DNA of 64,000 nt, taken from Exobasidium rhododendri. Its lineage: Eukaryota; Basidiomycota; Exobasidiomycetes; Exobasidiales; Exobasidiaceae. The position numbers were made by a program, and so were the translations under genes. Of this stretch, positions 31,934 to 43,587 are shown piece by piece (the first letter of the stretch is position 1; each line of letters starts with the position of its first letter). The notes below the pieces were generated by a model. The model saw nothing but the letters and a program-made list of their open reading frames with translations, searched no databases and was not told the origin of the DNA. The DNA is taken from NCBI GenBank assembly GCA_026210745.1, contig CP110631.1:3596001-3660000 (forward strand), in the 5' to 3' direction.

Positions 31934-33339
31934 ATGAGTCAAAGTAATCTCAGCAGAAATGCCTCCGTGCGTAGCGATGGGATGCACTCCACGTCTTCCC
32001 TGCCGATGCATCCAGCACCGACACTTGGAGACAAGCGGGCAGATGCAGCCATCCTGCAAAGCAAACTTCCCAAGATCATGCAAATGCCAACTTACAATCC
32101 GGATCCCGTGCAGATGGAATCGGATGCTTGGAGAGTCGCTCTTTGGAAGCGACTTCAATTCAAAAATTTGATCATTGCGGCTGTGGCAGAGTTTGTCGGT
32201 ACGTTTTTATTCTTGTTCTTTGCCTTGGCGATCAACACCAGAGCGGTGAATGCGGCGGCGGATGCTACCGGGATTATCACAAGAACCGGCACGTTGGAAG
32301 CTCAACTCTTCTCCAGCTTAGGTTTTGGATTCAGTCTGTGGTGAGTGCTGGACATCTACAATGACGTCCCGTCGAAGGTCTACGCGCGCTGATATCGTCC
32401 GAACGCAACCAGCATATCTGCCTGGGTCTTTTTCCGTATCTCTGGGGGAGTGCAGAATGTGAGTGGATATTGCTTTGTAGAACGCTTTCCACGTCATTTC
32501 ACTCACTCGTGGTGTGTGATAGCCCGCCATCACGCTGGCATTGACGCTGACCGGCGCCATGAGCTGGAAGAAGTGCATTGTCCTATCAATGGTACAGAAT
32601 CTGGCTGGGATTGCTGCCGCGGGGATGGTATCAAGCCTGCTTCCAGGCCAAGTGAATGCAAGGACGACGATTGCTTCGGATGTGACAGTCGTTCAAGCGT
32701 TCTTCCTAGAATTCTTCCTGACTTGTCAATTGATCTTCACTGTTTTGATGTTGGCTGCGGAAAAGCACAAGGCAACATTCTTGGCACCAGTCGGGATCGG
32801 CCTCGCTTTGTTCATCACCCAGATGCTCGGTCAAAGCTACACGGGTGCCTCTGTCAACCCTGCAAGATGGCTGGGACCTGAATTGGTCACGAAACCGTTC
32901 TCGTTTCAAACAAGATTAATGGCCAACGGTGGATGGATCTATTACGTTGCTCCCTATCTTGCTGCCGTCGTCACCGCAGGTTTCTACTGGACGTTGAAGT
33001 GGGCAAGATACGAGACTACCAGTCCCGATCAAGACGCAGATGAAAATCGTGCCGGGACCTTTAGACAGGTGATCCTCGACTCAGCTGGAAATGTAGTCGG
33101 TACCTTGGAGACCGTTGATGCGAAGTGAGTGTGGCATGAGAAGGACAGAGAGGCAGGGTCACTTTGATGTCACATAGGACTGATCGTGCTGGTTTTCCCT
33201 CTGCTGTAGCGAGTACAACGTCGCGGAAGAGGCCGCTATGGAACAGACGCACGTCAATCAGACGCTCGATACAGGTTTCTACCCCCACATACAATCGCCC
33301 GATCATCTGCACACCGGCATGAGGACAAAGGGGCAGTGA
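31934..33339 (+). CDS. aquaporin (MIP family water/solute channel)
   Basis: Four exons, 31934-32340, 32413-32458, 32523-33124, 33210-33339; 394 residues. Six-span channel with both pore loops intact: NPA at 151-153 (SGGVQNPAIT, split by an intron) and NPA at 263-265 (GASVNPARWLGPE). The second loop's Arg, part of the selectivity filter, is present (NPAR). A hydrophilic N-terminal extension of about 75 residues precedes the first span (LIIAAVAEFVGTFLFLFFAL). The last exon adds a polar 43-residue tail. The residues fit a water-type rather than a glycerol-type channel (no GLxxD-type loop seen), though this is inference. Location is probably the plasma membrane. Confidence 0.9.
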
Positions 33340-33524
33340 AGATTTATTTGCTAGCCTGTTCCTCGCTTCCCCCCTTTTACTGCTCACTTTTAGTGTCACC
33401 ACTTGTGTCGTGTGCGACAATCGTCGAGAGCTCGGCCAAGTATCTGCGTCTATTTATTTGAAAATCGTGATGTGATATGATAATATGATACAATATAATG
33501 TACAGACCCGACACCCTCCCACGC

Positions 33525-36500
33525 TCACCACCAGACTTCCGCTTTTGTCGTCTTGACACTGGTAGGACTCGAATTGGCTGGATTCGCTTCGCCCTGGCTG
33601 TCATGGGAAGTGTCGCCTTCCTTGTACGTGACGTCTTCAGTACTTTTTAATCCACTTTGGTGATGGACAAGGGGAAGACTTAGGCTAGGACCAGGTCGCC
33701 CTAAATCTTCACTCTCTTCTTCTTCTTCCTCGCCGCTCGCCTCATCATCATCTTCTACAGGCCATCGCGATCTGTCCCGTCGATTTGTCCACGCCTGCTC
33801 TTCCATCATCATGCTGGCCGCCGCCAAAGATAGCTGAGGACTCTGATTTGGTATGCGTTCTTCAGGAGACAAGCTTCTAGAGGAAAATTCGCCCGCCGAC
33901 GTCATGCTTGCACTCATTACACTGCCTTCTTCCGCAATATCGCTCAGTCCTTCCGGTTCTGGTCTACGGATGGCATAGTGTGACAGACCAAAATGAGAAA
34001 TGTCAAGTGGAATAGAAGCTAAAGTAGTGGTAATTTCTTGCTCTTCTTCCGACATATCGTCGCCTTCGTTCATCTCTGCTTGGGATGGCGGTGAAGTGGA
34101 TCTGTTAGGCGAAAAGGCTTCATCGGAGGAAACATCCATGATATCGTCGAGTCCCTGCATTGTACGTCGCGGGACGCTGTCGGAAGTCTCGACGAGAGCT
34201 CGCTGAGTGTGCTCATCGTCACCTTGCGTCCACTTTCCATGATCGGCGGGCATGTCGAATGACCTCCCTCTTCCCGACGCTGTAGCAGAACCTTCCCCTT
34301 GAGGCTGTATCATATCGAATAGAGGTGCTCGAACAGAGCTGAGATATGGACCACTTGGTGTGTTGCTGCTGACAGTGACACTCCTACGAGGAGATCTCGA
34401 TCTACCTCGTTCTCTCTCTGTGGTGATTGCAGCTAATACAGGCTTCTGGCTTTGACCGGTGGGGACGTTGCTTGGCAATTTCGCCGGAGATGACCCTTTC
34501 AGAGATTCATTGTAGAATGTGGGTGTAGCTCGTGGGGATGAGAGATGAAAGGCATCCATCTCATCGTTCGACAGTCCCAGTCCATGATGACTGCCATGCG
34601 AGGACCCGCTACTTTGATGCTCGTGTGCCCTTCTGATAGCTTCTTGCATGTCTATAGGAGGAGACTGACTGTGAGACTCTTCTTCCTCATCCGATTCGTC
34701 GTCATCATCATCGCCAATAAGCCCATGCAGATCTACGTCGGATGGCATCGAGCCTACTGAGCCTCCTTCTGAGATGGGCGAATCTGGCGCAGCGTGGGGA
34801 AAGTCGAGAAAGTACGACTCCTCCTTTCCTTCTGCTCTTTTGTCACCAAGGTACGTTCCAGAGGCAGACTCTGGTGGAGACCTAGCAATGAATTCAGCGA
34901 GCATGCTCAAACCCCTCTCTCGTTCTGCCTCCGTTCCAGCCAAGTACATCGACACAAACGGCCAAGCATGCACACCTCCAGGACCTCTCTCCACAATCGT
35001 CTCAATACAGTCTCTCCCATCGTTCTCTTCTCCTCCTTCCTTGCCTACAATAGGCACCTCGTATCCTCCTTCATTTGCGCCATCCTGAGCTGGAAGGGCA
35101 TCTTTCTCATTGTCCACCCCGCGACAAGCAGAGTCCACCCATGCTTCGATGTCTTCCGCCATCCTTTCCCTTTCGCCCCAAGTGACGAGGCAATTCGTTT
35201 TGTATTTGATCCTCGACCAGTCACCAATGGCAGGGCTTATCAAGGGATGTGTGTCGAGAAGTCTTTCTGCCTTCTGTCTGGCGTGATCCTCTGCCTTCGT
35301 GTCCAGCCCCATCTTTTCTGCGGTAGACGACGAGGATCGAGACTTTTGTTTCCCAATAGGCTCGTACAGGTCACTCAGATTGGCAACCAAGGTAGTCTTT
35401 CGATCCGAAGCGGTAAAGAGAGGCTCGAAATTGTTTGTAGTCGTGCTAACATCTAGTGAAGATGAAGCGTGGCCCTTTCCACTTCTGGAAGGCGAGTGGT
35501 TGACATCCCTAAGCCCAAACAGCTTCGACAAGATGGGATCACTGAGCATGTCATGCGTCGCTTGTGCAAGTCTCTTCGAGGGACGAATAAGCGCTGACAA
35601 GGCTCCCATCGGATCACTGTAACCACTCTTGGAGGATGCCACATTTTCATCTTCGCCATACTCTTGAGCGACCACCCCACAGATGTGAGCAATCCATCCT
35701 AGCGGACCGCGAACCCTTCTAGGAGAGGGCAGCACACCCGTATACACTTCAGCAAAGTGAAGCAAGGCCTCACTAGCGACGTAATCCCAATCATAATCGG
35801 CTACTGCTTCCGCCCATTCCTTCGCTTCTCTTTTCGTCTCGCCCTTTGCTGCTGCGCTTTTCTTCACTTTCCTTTGCTCTTCACCTTGTCCCGCTGTATC
35901 ATGGGCACCCCGAAGCATTGAAAAGGCTCGGGCGTGTGATGGTCGTAGGTCTACCCAAGGACTGATAAGGAGTGCTTTACCTGGCATGGGCAATTCACTC
36001 CAATCCCTTTCGGCAAACAATTCCTCTCCTTTCACTTGACCGTCTAGACAGAGTAGCAAGCCCATGGCTAGATTTCCCCCAGCTGAATCGCCTGCAACGC
36101 AGATACTAGCTGGATCGACGTTCTCTACCTCGATCAAGTGCGCATAGCATCGCAAGCACTGCAAGAGAGGTACTGGAAACTTGGCTGCAGGGCTCAGATC
36201 GTACTCGACTGCTACACACCTAGCATCAGCAAAGTTGTCTTCGTTTATATCTTCCGCTTCCAAAGCACTGATCTTTGCTCGAAGTCGAAGGAGAGCTTCG
36301 GCGTAGAATGCGACACTGCCTAGCGAGAAACCGCCTCCATGCAGATACAGCAACGTCGTGGCACTTCGAGAAGCCATGTTCGAACGCTGGACTTCAACAG
36401 GAAGTCGAGCGTCCTTGCTGAAAAGGAATGCTCGGAAGCTTGACTCCGTATCTATACTTTTTGTGGTGAAGGGCTTAGATGCACCTTCCCTTTCATTCAA

Positions 36501-37373
36501 AGTAGGCGTCTGTCTCTCTTGCAAGTCGGAGAATTCTTGCACCATCGTATTCGAGCCTCCACCAGTCCTCCAATAGACGAATGGGCCAATTGTCTCCTCT
36601 GCAAATAGGACACGAGGAACCAAGTGCGGGAAATTGGAGCATGCAAATCGGACCAAGAGTATAATGAGATGGTGAAACGGCGACAATTGGGAGGGAGAAT
36701 GGGCTAGATTCGCTTCAGGTTCTTCTTCATGAGATGAGGTAAAAGCATGAGGTATGTGGTGCCCATCTTGCGTTTCTGACTCTGAAGAAGATTCTGCTTT
36801 GTATGAGTTGCTGTGCCGTTGGCGATTACGGGGCTTGCGACTCCTTCGCTTGAGATCAGGGGATCTGGACGATGAACTCAACGTCCATCGGCAGTACAGA
36901 TCATAAGGGAGTCGAGTCACTGAATAAGGGTGTGGAAAGACGTTCAGTACTAGAGCGCTATTTCTTGCATCCACTCAGCCCTCACCAAAGTAGACCATGC
37001 CTTTGAAGACGAGATCGGCCAGTTCTGCAAGTCCAAGAGTCCTCAACAGATTCAACGAGTAGGTGAATGCGATAAAGACGAGATCTGTGAAGTAAAGGCC
37101 GCCCAGCCATGGTCTCTCTTCTCTGTTGACACTCTGCAACGAAGAGGAAGATAGCCGTTCCGACTTCCTGGATGTCGACTTTGCATTTGTTCGCCTCTTT
37201 CCACCCTGACGCTGATCTCGCAGTTCTTCGCTCCCTCTTGTGATGCTGTTTCTCCTTGCCATTTGACCCCTCGATCTTTGACGTGAGATGGACGGCATTG
37301 TCGCTGTTGAAGAGGTCGGGGTCATAAGCTCCGACCCTAGAGCGGGTGACGCTCCTGCCTTCTTACCCATCAT
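33525..37373 (-). CDS. HSL-type lipase/esterase with long Ser-rich tail
   Basis: Alpha/beta-hydrolase-3 fold enzyme with hormone-sensitive-lipase motifs. Minus-strand exons 37373-36986 and 36919-33525 give 1260 residues. A polar N-terminus leads to a hydrophobic stretch (LGGLYFTDLVFIAFTYSLNLL) that may bind membrane. Catalytic region: oxyanion HGGGFSLGS near 323, nucleophile GDSAGGNLAMG near 406, His in GGVHAWPF near 781. It is interrupted by insertions rich in Ser and charged residues. A tail of about 480 residues after the catalytic His is Ser/Pro/Asp/Glu rich and looks disordered (DDDDESDEEEE, RSRSPRRS). Family lipases act on acylglycerols or sterol esters; here the substrate is inferred. 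ATG 37373 is the first in frame, but coding-like sequence continues upstream, so a further 5' exon is likely. Confidence 0.82.
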
Positions 37374-38092
37374 ACGGGGACTGCGTTTCTCCAAGCGGTA
37401 GAAATTAAGCGCCGCTCTTGGGCTGGACTGGATATGAGTATCTGTCGAGCGTTCGTTTCTGCGAGTACTCTCTGGCCTGTAAGGTTCAGTAGGATGCCCG
37501 CAAGAGAGGAGTGTTTAGCGATGATGGGAGAGCGAAAGTGCTGCCTCAACACATTGGATGACTAAAGGGACATTCACTGGAGGAAATCGACGACGTGAGG
37601 GACAATCTTACGTTCGCTGCGATTAACTTTCAGGATCGCCCTTCTGGCTAAGGCTGAAAAGCTTATGCATGTCAGGCTATTTTCGAGTATATCATTTTGT
37701 ATTAGCAGATACTGGACGTCGCGGGCGCAAAGATAATGCGCACATTAGATTACAACGTGTCGAAAGATGTTATAATCATTTCCCATTCAAGTTTACCGGG
37801 CAGCGAGAAAGGAGTGGAGAAGAGAGAGAGACAGATTCATAAGCATCTCGGGGATGGTATAGTGATCTTGCGGAGGGCACTTAAACATGCGCATACAGAG
37901 ATGCGACCATTGTGAGGTGCTCTTAACGTATTACATAAGTACAGTAGTGTAGGTTGCAGAGCAATGATGCCGCCAAATAAAAAGATTTACAGAAAGGCGC
38001 AGATTGAGATCCTAAAGCGCGGTGAAAAAGCGGTACGAAATGCGGGGCCACAGGTGGTGAGCATCCGAGGAAAAGCGGTGTTTGTGTGCTGC
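37374..38092. other. region between lipase start and RCR-like gene end
   Basis: 719 bases. The first 130 bases next to the lipase stay open in its frame with no ATG, probably part of an unmodelled exon. The rest is AT-rich and must hold the lipase promoter and the 3' end of the RCR-like gene. Nothing else recognised. Confidence 0.4.
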
Positions 38093-38618
38093 TCATTTCT
38101 CGCCTTCCTTTTGGTACGTGGGAGGAGGCATGGGTGGAGCAGCATAATGGTCCTCCTGTGGAGGTGCACCGGAGGGAGGGCCGTATGATTCGCCGCCAGC
38201 AGGAGGGTAGCCATATCCTTGATTGCCACCGTAGTAGTTCTGTTGTTCCTGCTGTGGAGCAGTGCCGTAGGGGCTGTAAGCAGCGTTGTTACCTCCTTGG
38301 GTGTTGTATCCTTGATTATACCCCTGTGTTGGCTGCGTAGTGTAGATTGGCTGAATGTTTGATGCATTTCGAGACCTCCTCCTTTTTCCCAGGAGACCGA
38401 TGAAAAGAATGATCACGATGATAGCGACCGCAATTCCAATGCCTTTAGATAAAAGCATCAGTGTAAGCTCATCACCCATCTGATCGATTTGTGCGACTGA
38501 TAAACAAGAACTCACCGACTCCGATTCGCGCTCCGTTGGAGAAGCCACCGCAATTCTCATTCCCAAAATTGTCGTAGTAACATTCTCTTTTGAAGAGTAG
38601 GGGCGACGCCGGTGCCAT
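38093..38618 (-). CDS. RCR-type membrane protein (chitin synthesis regulation / Congo red resistance)
   Basis: Two minus-strand exons, 38618-38516 and 38442-38093, give 150 residues. The N-terminal MAPASPLLFKRECYYDNFGNENCGG pattern (shown in part: KRECYYDNFG) and the following SNGARIGVG match the fungal RCR family. One span follows (IGIAVAIIVIILFIGLLG) with basic RRRSR on its far side, then a Gln/Tyr/Gly/Pro-rich tail. The tail ends PPPTYQKEGEK; PPTY at 141-144 is a PPxY motif that binds WW domains. Yeast Rcr1/Rcr2 are ER/endosomal adaptors for the ubiquitin ligase Rsp5 that affect cell-wall chitin. The 73-base intron restores the family sequence exactly, so the model is solid; the role is inferred from family. 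Confidence 0.82.
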
Positions 38619-39297
38619 AGTCGAGTATGGGGAGGTTGCAAATTTGACGTGCTATAAGAGTTGGCCGAAAGGAGACGTAAGGGGTGTGATAGGGTGTGTA
38701 CTGTTCTGGAATTGTTCTTCAAGGTTGTGGCGGAAGGAAGAGGAAGTAGCGAGATAAAAAAAATTGGGACAATAACCCTACGACACTGCCCCATCACATC
38801 TCCACAAAATCGTGTGATCCACGCCAAGGGAAAAAAAAGAATTGAACTTGCAAGGTCTCAATCTAAACTGAAGTCTAATTCTCGAGGATAATGAAGTGAA
38901 AACGCATGACTGGTCGTGATGGACTTCACGCGACGACATTCTGACGTCAGCACTTCCTTTTGTGCACTGCGCACACCTTGCACTGCACGGGGGATAGCTT
39001 GCAAAGACTGATCCCATCTTTATGGATGTGCACATCGCACAGTATGTGGTGACACGAGAGTCGATACTTCGAGGAGAAAGGCGTATACGTTACCTCAAAA
39101 GAAATTTGTCTTTTTCACAACAAAAGAGGGCGAAGGGGGCTGATCCAAATAGAACACGACGCGGTCATATGCAGGCGCGTCCACGCTTTCCCTCTAAGAA
39201 AAAATAAGGAGAAATTTGTAGATGCACGGCGATCCACATCTTCTCTTCCAAAGATTACCCTTTCCTATCGCCTTGGCCCTTTCTTGCTACCTGAGCC
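38619..39297. promoter_or_regulatory. divergent intergenic region with a CRE palindrome
   Basis: 679 bases between opposing start codons. It contains a perfect TGACGTCA at 38942-38949 near its middle. Otherwise nothing was recognised. Confidence 0.4.
38942..38949. promoter_or_regulatory. CRE-like palindrome TGACGTCA
   Basis: Perfect 8-base bZIP (ATF/CREB) site, 324 bases before the RCR-like start and 349 before the small basic gene. Chance occurrence in one window this size is about even odds, so its use is uncertain. Confidence 0.35.
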
Positions 39298-39972
39298 ATG
39301 CTTGTAAGTTCCCCTCACTCTTCTACATCTAGCTGGATTCCATCACCGGCGTGCTCAACAACGGGAAGAACCGGCAAACAAAAGATGGCAAGCAATTCCT
39401 ATAAGCGAAAGCTCGTAGATTACGAGCGTCAAGATCAGGTAGAAGCTGCATTCACTTGCGACACAGAAAGGCCAGAAGAGACAGAATCTAAGAGAAAGAG
39501 ACTGAACTGTCTAAGTGGGACATCTCCGAGTTCTGTACGTTGTCTTGCTTTACAAAGGGGCGACTGTGCTTCTACGGTATTTCGCAGCATTTATTCTGAC
39601 TCTAGACCTTCCTTTATTTCTTTACCCCTTTAGTCCAGCGTCGTCAGCTTGCAACCTCTTCGCTCACATCGGCCTCCCACGATCGACGAGCAGCGGGCAT
39701 GGATGTATGAGAGCGAGAGAGGCAGTCAAGATGAGATGGAGCTAGATGGTGATAATGAACAAAGGTATAGCAACTCTTCCGTGTGGATGAACATCGAAGG
39801 CGACGGCTCCAATACATCTACGCCCTGCCAAAGTACTGCGTCCATCTACGTTCCTGATGTCAATTCAAACTTTCAACTGGAGGTATCCACACCCACGGGT
39901 CACCCACATCCGTACGCACAAAGTGTGCCGGGCCATTCCAGACGTCAACTTGGCGCAGGCTACTTCGACTAG
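39298..39972 (+). CDS. small unknown protein, basic then acidic
   Basis: Two exons, 39298-39534 and 39634-39972, give 191 residues; starting instead at the in-frame ATG 39385 (MASNSYKRKLVDYE) gives 162 and looks more natural. The first exon is basic with KRK clusters (SYKRKL, ESKRKRL), a possible nuclear signal. The second is acidic and polar (SQDEMELDGDNEQ) ending GAGYFD. No family is recognised. The 99-base intron starts GTACGT, ends in a pyrimidine-rich CCTTTAG, and is phase 0, which supports a real gene. A nuclear location is a guess. Confidence 0.55.
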
Positions 39973-40212
39973 CCCTTTCCTCGAGCATTTTCGCTCCCTC
40001 TCTCAGTCAACAATGTAACAATACCATCGGTAGGCTCAACTTTCCTACCGACACTTAGTCGTCAAATGACATGTAACCTTTAGTAGCACACAAGAAAGAC
40101 AATCCGTATGACAAGTGCGATGATCTCATTCACATTGTTGACAAGCTGAGCAAATGATACAAAGAGGTATAGAGCCGACGAGGAGCTTACTTACAGGACT
40201 TTCGTGTTCCTA
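39973..40212. other. convergent 3' intergenic region
   Basis: 240 bases between two stop codons; nothing recognised. Confidence 0.3.
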
Positions 40213-41937
40213 CTACGCCTTCTCCTTTACAACAGAAGCATTCTCTGATCCACTGTCAGAGTCACTCCTGAGCCTGGGCTCAGTTTGCCTGTGCTCTCCC
40301 ACTCGTTCGATATCCTCCACTGCCACCGTTCCAGCATTTGGTTCTACGGCAAGAGGTGCCTTTTCGAAAGCTGCTCCTCTGTACTCGTTGCCAAAAGTGA
40401 TGACCACGAGAATGTAGGCACACACGACTCCTAGCAAAATACCGGAAACGAGGGAATAATTCGGAACGGTACGACTTTGACCTGCACCTGGATATCTTGG
40501 GTTGGGAATCTGATTATGAGCTCCTCCGACCGATTCGATCTGAGCAGAAGCACTCGATACCATGTTACCGATCTGATAAGCGACACCGGGGAATGTTGCA
40601 CGGAAAGCTGGTGGGGATATTTCACTCAAGTAGATGGGGATGACTCCCCACGCACCCTGAACGCCAAATTGAACAAAGAAGGCACCAGCTGCCAGTCCCG
40701 AGAATGTGGTTGGAAGAATCCAGGGTGCAATCATGGCTCCAGTGAAAACCACAAAGACCATGATTGTTAATCTTCGACCCAAGTATTGTGAAAGGTACCC
40801 TGCAAGCGTTCCTCCAGCAATGGCACCGCAATTTCCAATGATTGTCGCTTTCGAGGCAAGCGCTTTCGCATGTGCATCAGGAAGGTAGGCCAAGCTCGTC
40901 TTTTCGATCATGGTAGGGTAGAGATCTTGCGAAGAGTGTCTGTGAGCAGGAGGAGGAGGAAGAAGCGATGTCAGTGGAGTGATATTTATATCAAGACTCC
41001 GTCAACGGAAGATGAAAGACTCACGATAGGAAGTTGAAACCAGTCATCAACAAGATGCCGTAGATGACTCTGATCCAGTTTGTCTTGATCATCAACAAAG
41101 TCTCCCGAGCGAATGTCTTTGCCTTGTTGGTATGAATGCCACTGGCGGCTCTTTCTGCTCTGATCTTGACAAACAAGGGCGATTCTGGCAGGCTTGCACG
41201 AACCAAGGCAGCAAACAGGGAAAGCCCTGCGCCCAAATAAAACAGGTAACGCCAGTTGTTGGTTCTCTCGATCCAGGTCAAGTTCGTCGACGCAGCAAAG
41301 AGGTATCCAATGGCGTATCCTTGCTGGAGAATACCGGAAAAGAGACCTCGAGGTGCTGGTGGCATATTCTCGAGAGCCGTGGCAGTTGCTAGGCCCCAGA
41401 TGCCTCCCATTCCGATGCCGAACAAGCAGCGAACACCAAGGAACGCACTGAAAGTTTGAACGAATCCAGTGCCCAGCGATAAGACAGAGATGATGAGCAG
41501 ATTGATGACGAGGGGCCACTTTCGTCCAAACCGATCTCCTAGTAGTCCGAAAATGATTGCACCCAAGGGTCGGAAGAGCAGAGTCAAGGTAATGGCGGTG
41601 GTGATACTGGTTGCATTGGGCTTGTCGAATTGAGCAGTCAACCGTGTGACGCTGAGAGACACACTGAAGAAATCCCAAGCATCCATACTCCATGCTAGCC
41701 AGCCGCTAAAGAACATGGCGCCTTCCATGGGGGAGAGCATCATGGCTAAAGGACGGTGAAGCGGAAGACAAAGAGGAAGAAGAAGGAAAATACAGATTGA
41801 TGTGAGCCAAACGTCCTCGTCGTAAGCATGCTGCCACACTCACCAAGCTTGATGGGGTTGAGAGGTGCGCCCGCACGCGCAATCCGTCTCTCCTCGGCGG
41901 TGGGGATCTTGAAGAGCCCATTGGTAAAGTCTCTCAT
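40213..41937 (-). CDS. Jen1-like monocarboxylate:proton symporter (MFS)
   Basis: Major facilitator of the fungal Jen1 lactate/pyruvate transporter group, plasma membrane. Three minus-strand exons, 41937-41844, 41745-41025, 40939-40213; 513 residues. Family hallmarks: GWLAWSMDAWDFFSVSLSV in the first span, GLLGDRFGRKWPL (MFS signature between spans 2 and 3), GIGMGGIWGLATATALENMP, a LQQGYAIGYLFA segment, and SHSSQDLYPTM at the exon 2/3 joint, which matches the Jen1 group precisely. The C-terminal tail is Ser/Glu rich, a usual place for phosphorylation and ubiquitin-driven turnover. A TATATAG lies 147 bases upstream. Expression on non-glucose carbon sources is known for the family, not shown here. 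Confidence 0.9.
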
Positions 41938-43082
41938 AGTTGGCAGGTTTTTCCCGGCTTGGTCAGGGAAAGGGAGCAGAAGGAGGAGGAGGAGCGAGAC
42001 GAAGAAGGGGGGGGGAAAGGGAGGGAGAAAGATGGAGGGGAAGCAGAAGACACTTTCGGACTCGAAGAAAAATTAACCCTCTCTATATAATTCTCACCCA
42101 ATTCTGACGGTTCCTTAACGATTTTACTTTCGTCTAGTGATTCTTGGCGAACAATGAGTACCAGAAAAAAGACATCTACGCTCCTCTGAGCCCCCCCAAT
42201 CTAACGTGCATATCAAGTGTTAGACTTGCTTTAGAAGACCCACCCCCACATCTTTGAGAGAATACTACTACAAGGAAACGCTGGTCTTTCGCGGTCGCGG
42301 CAGCAGTCATCTAAGCAGAGGAAAAATCCCGATTTGGAGCAGTGTCCCCGTGTGGAGAAGGATGGGGGAAGAAGGTTTGACCGCGAGGACGAGATTTAGG
42401 GGGATGAAGGCGAGGAGGAGACTGAAATTGATTACTATTGAATATTGCCGCTAGAGACTTCTCCTTTCTAGTGAAACACTTCATCTTAGGTGTCGTCTTT
42501 ATATGTGGTCTTCGGTTCTATACACCGCGTGCAGCACCGGCGGGCAGTTCAGCACCAGGTTTTCTAGACCGACTATTTGATTCGGCGTAGTACATTAGTA
42601 TTTCGAATTGAGAGTGTGTCTCGCCGGCGAAGCAAGGGGGAAAAGCGGCCTTCCCCTCCCCACAGAAGACGATGCCTGCGGACACACGGCAGAACCGTTT
42701 ATATTTACTGTACTTGATCGAAGTCGAAAATCCTATTCATCCGATCTACGCTAGTGCTGCTCCCTCCACACCGTCCAGAAGACTTGTTTGTATGCTTGTG
42801 ATATACATTTGTGGGGATTCTTACTTAGAGTGCCGACCCTTGCTTGAGGTTCCTTTTCTACTCTACATGATCGAGCTCATCAGGGCAGCATGTCTATTAA
42901 TCAGAAATTTGGGGCGAGACCTTTTCTAGGTAGTGAGCTGCTTGCGAGAATAATTCGAGTGTAGGCATCATGAGACACACCAACCAAGAGGGGAAGAGAG
43001 GAAAATTCCCTCATTTGATGAAGATGTGTAGAGACCCGTGTGCGAGGTGCTGTGAGGGTAAGGATCAACGCATCGATGTGTG
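41938..43082. other. intergenic region upstream of the Jen1-like gene
   Basis: About 1.1 kb. The left end is a purine-rich GA/GGAAG stretch (about 41960-42060) that would be a pyrimidine-rich leader on the gene's strand, followed by TATATAA on the plus strand at 42084-42090 (TATATAG read on the minus). The remainder has no convincing gene. Confidence 0.4.
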
Positions 43083-43587
43083 CTACTGACACATTCCAGA
43101 TAGGCTACTAATGCAGTTCCCGAACGCTCGGATCCAAGTCTTCATCACTGCGCATCCAATCGATCGCGACTCTACAGAGTGAAGGTCTCGATCGATCTTT
43201 GCCTCCGTGAAATGAGGAGGTCGCTCTCTGTCTGGTGTCGGATAGACAAGGCTAGAGCTACAGTATGTTCGCTGAGGTGCAATGGAAGATGGACAATGGA
43301 CAGAGGGGGTGTAGATAAGAGGCGACGCCAGCGGATATCGCTGATGACCAGCAGAGAGTAGCGCCGGAGAATGAAGGGGACTTGTCGTATAAGTCAAGTC
43401 TGCACTTGAGTCCGTCGTGCTGCCTCGAGACATTGATGAGGCGATATCTTCTTCTGCGCTGCTAGCCGAGTAGAGGCTGATACTTTGTCCCAAAGAATTA
43501 CGCGCAACAGTGACCGTGGGATCGTGGCCGCTGGTTAAAACAGCTGGTCGAGGATCGTTGGATGGAGTATTGTGCGATCGTTTGAGG

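Noticed and set aside
39298-39326. Possible 29-base intron just after the ATG of the small basic gene
   Set aside because: Too short for a spliceosomal intron, and it would break the frame of the clear downstream part.
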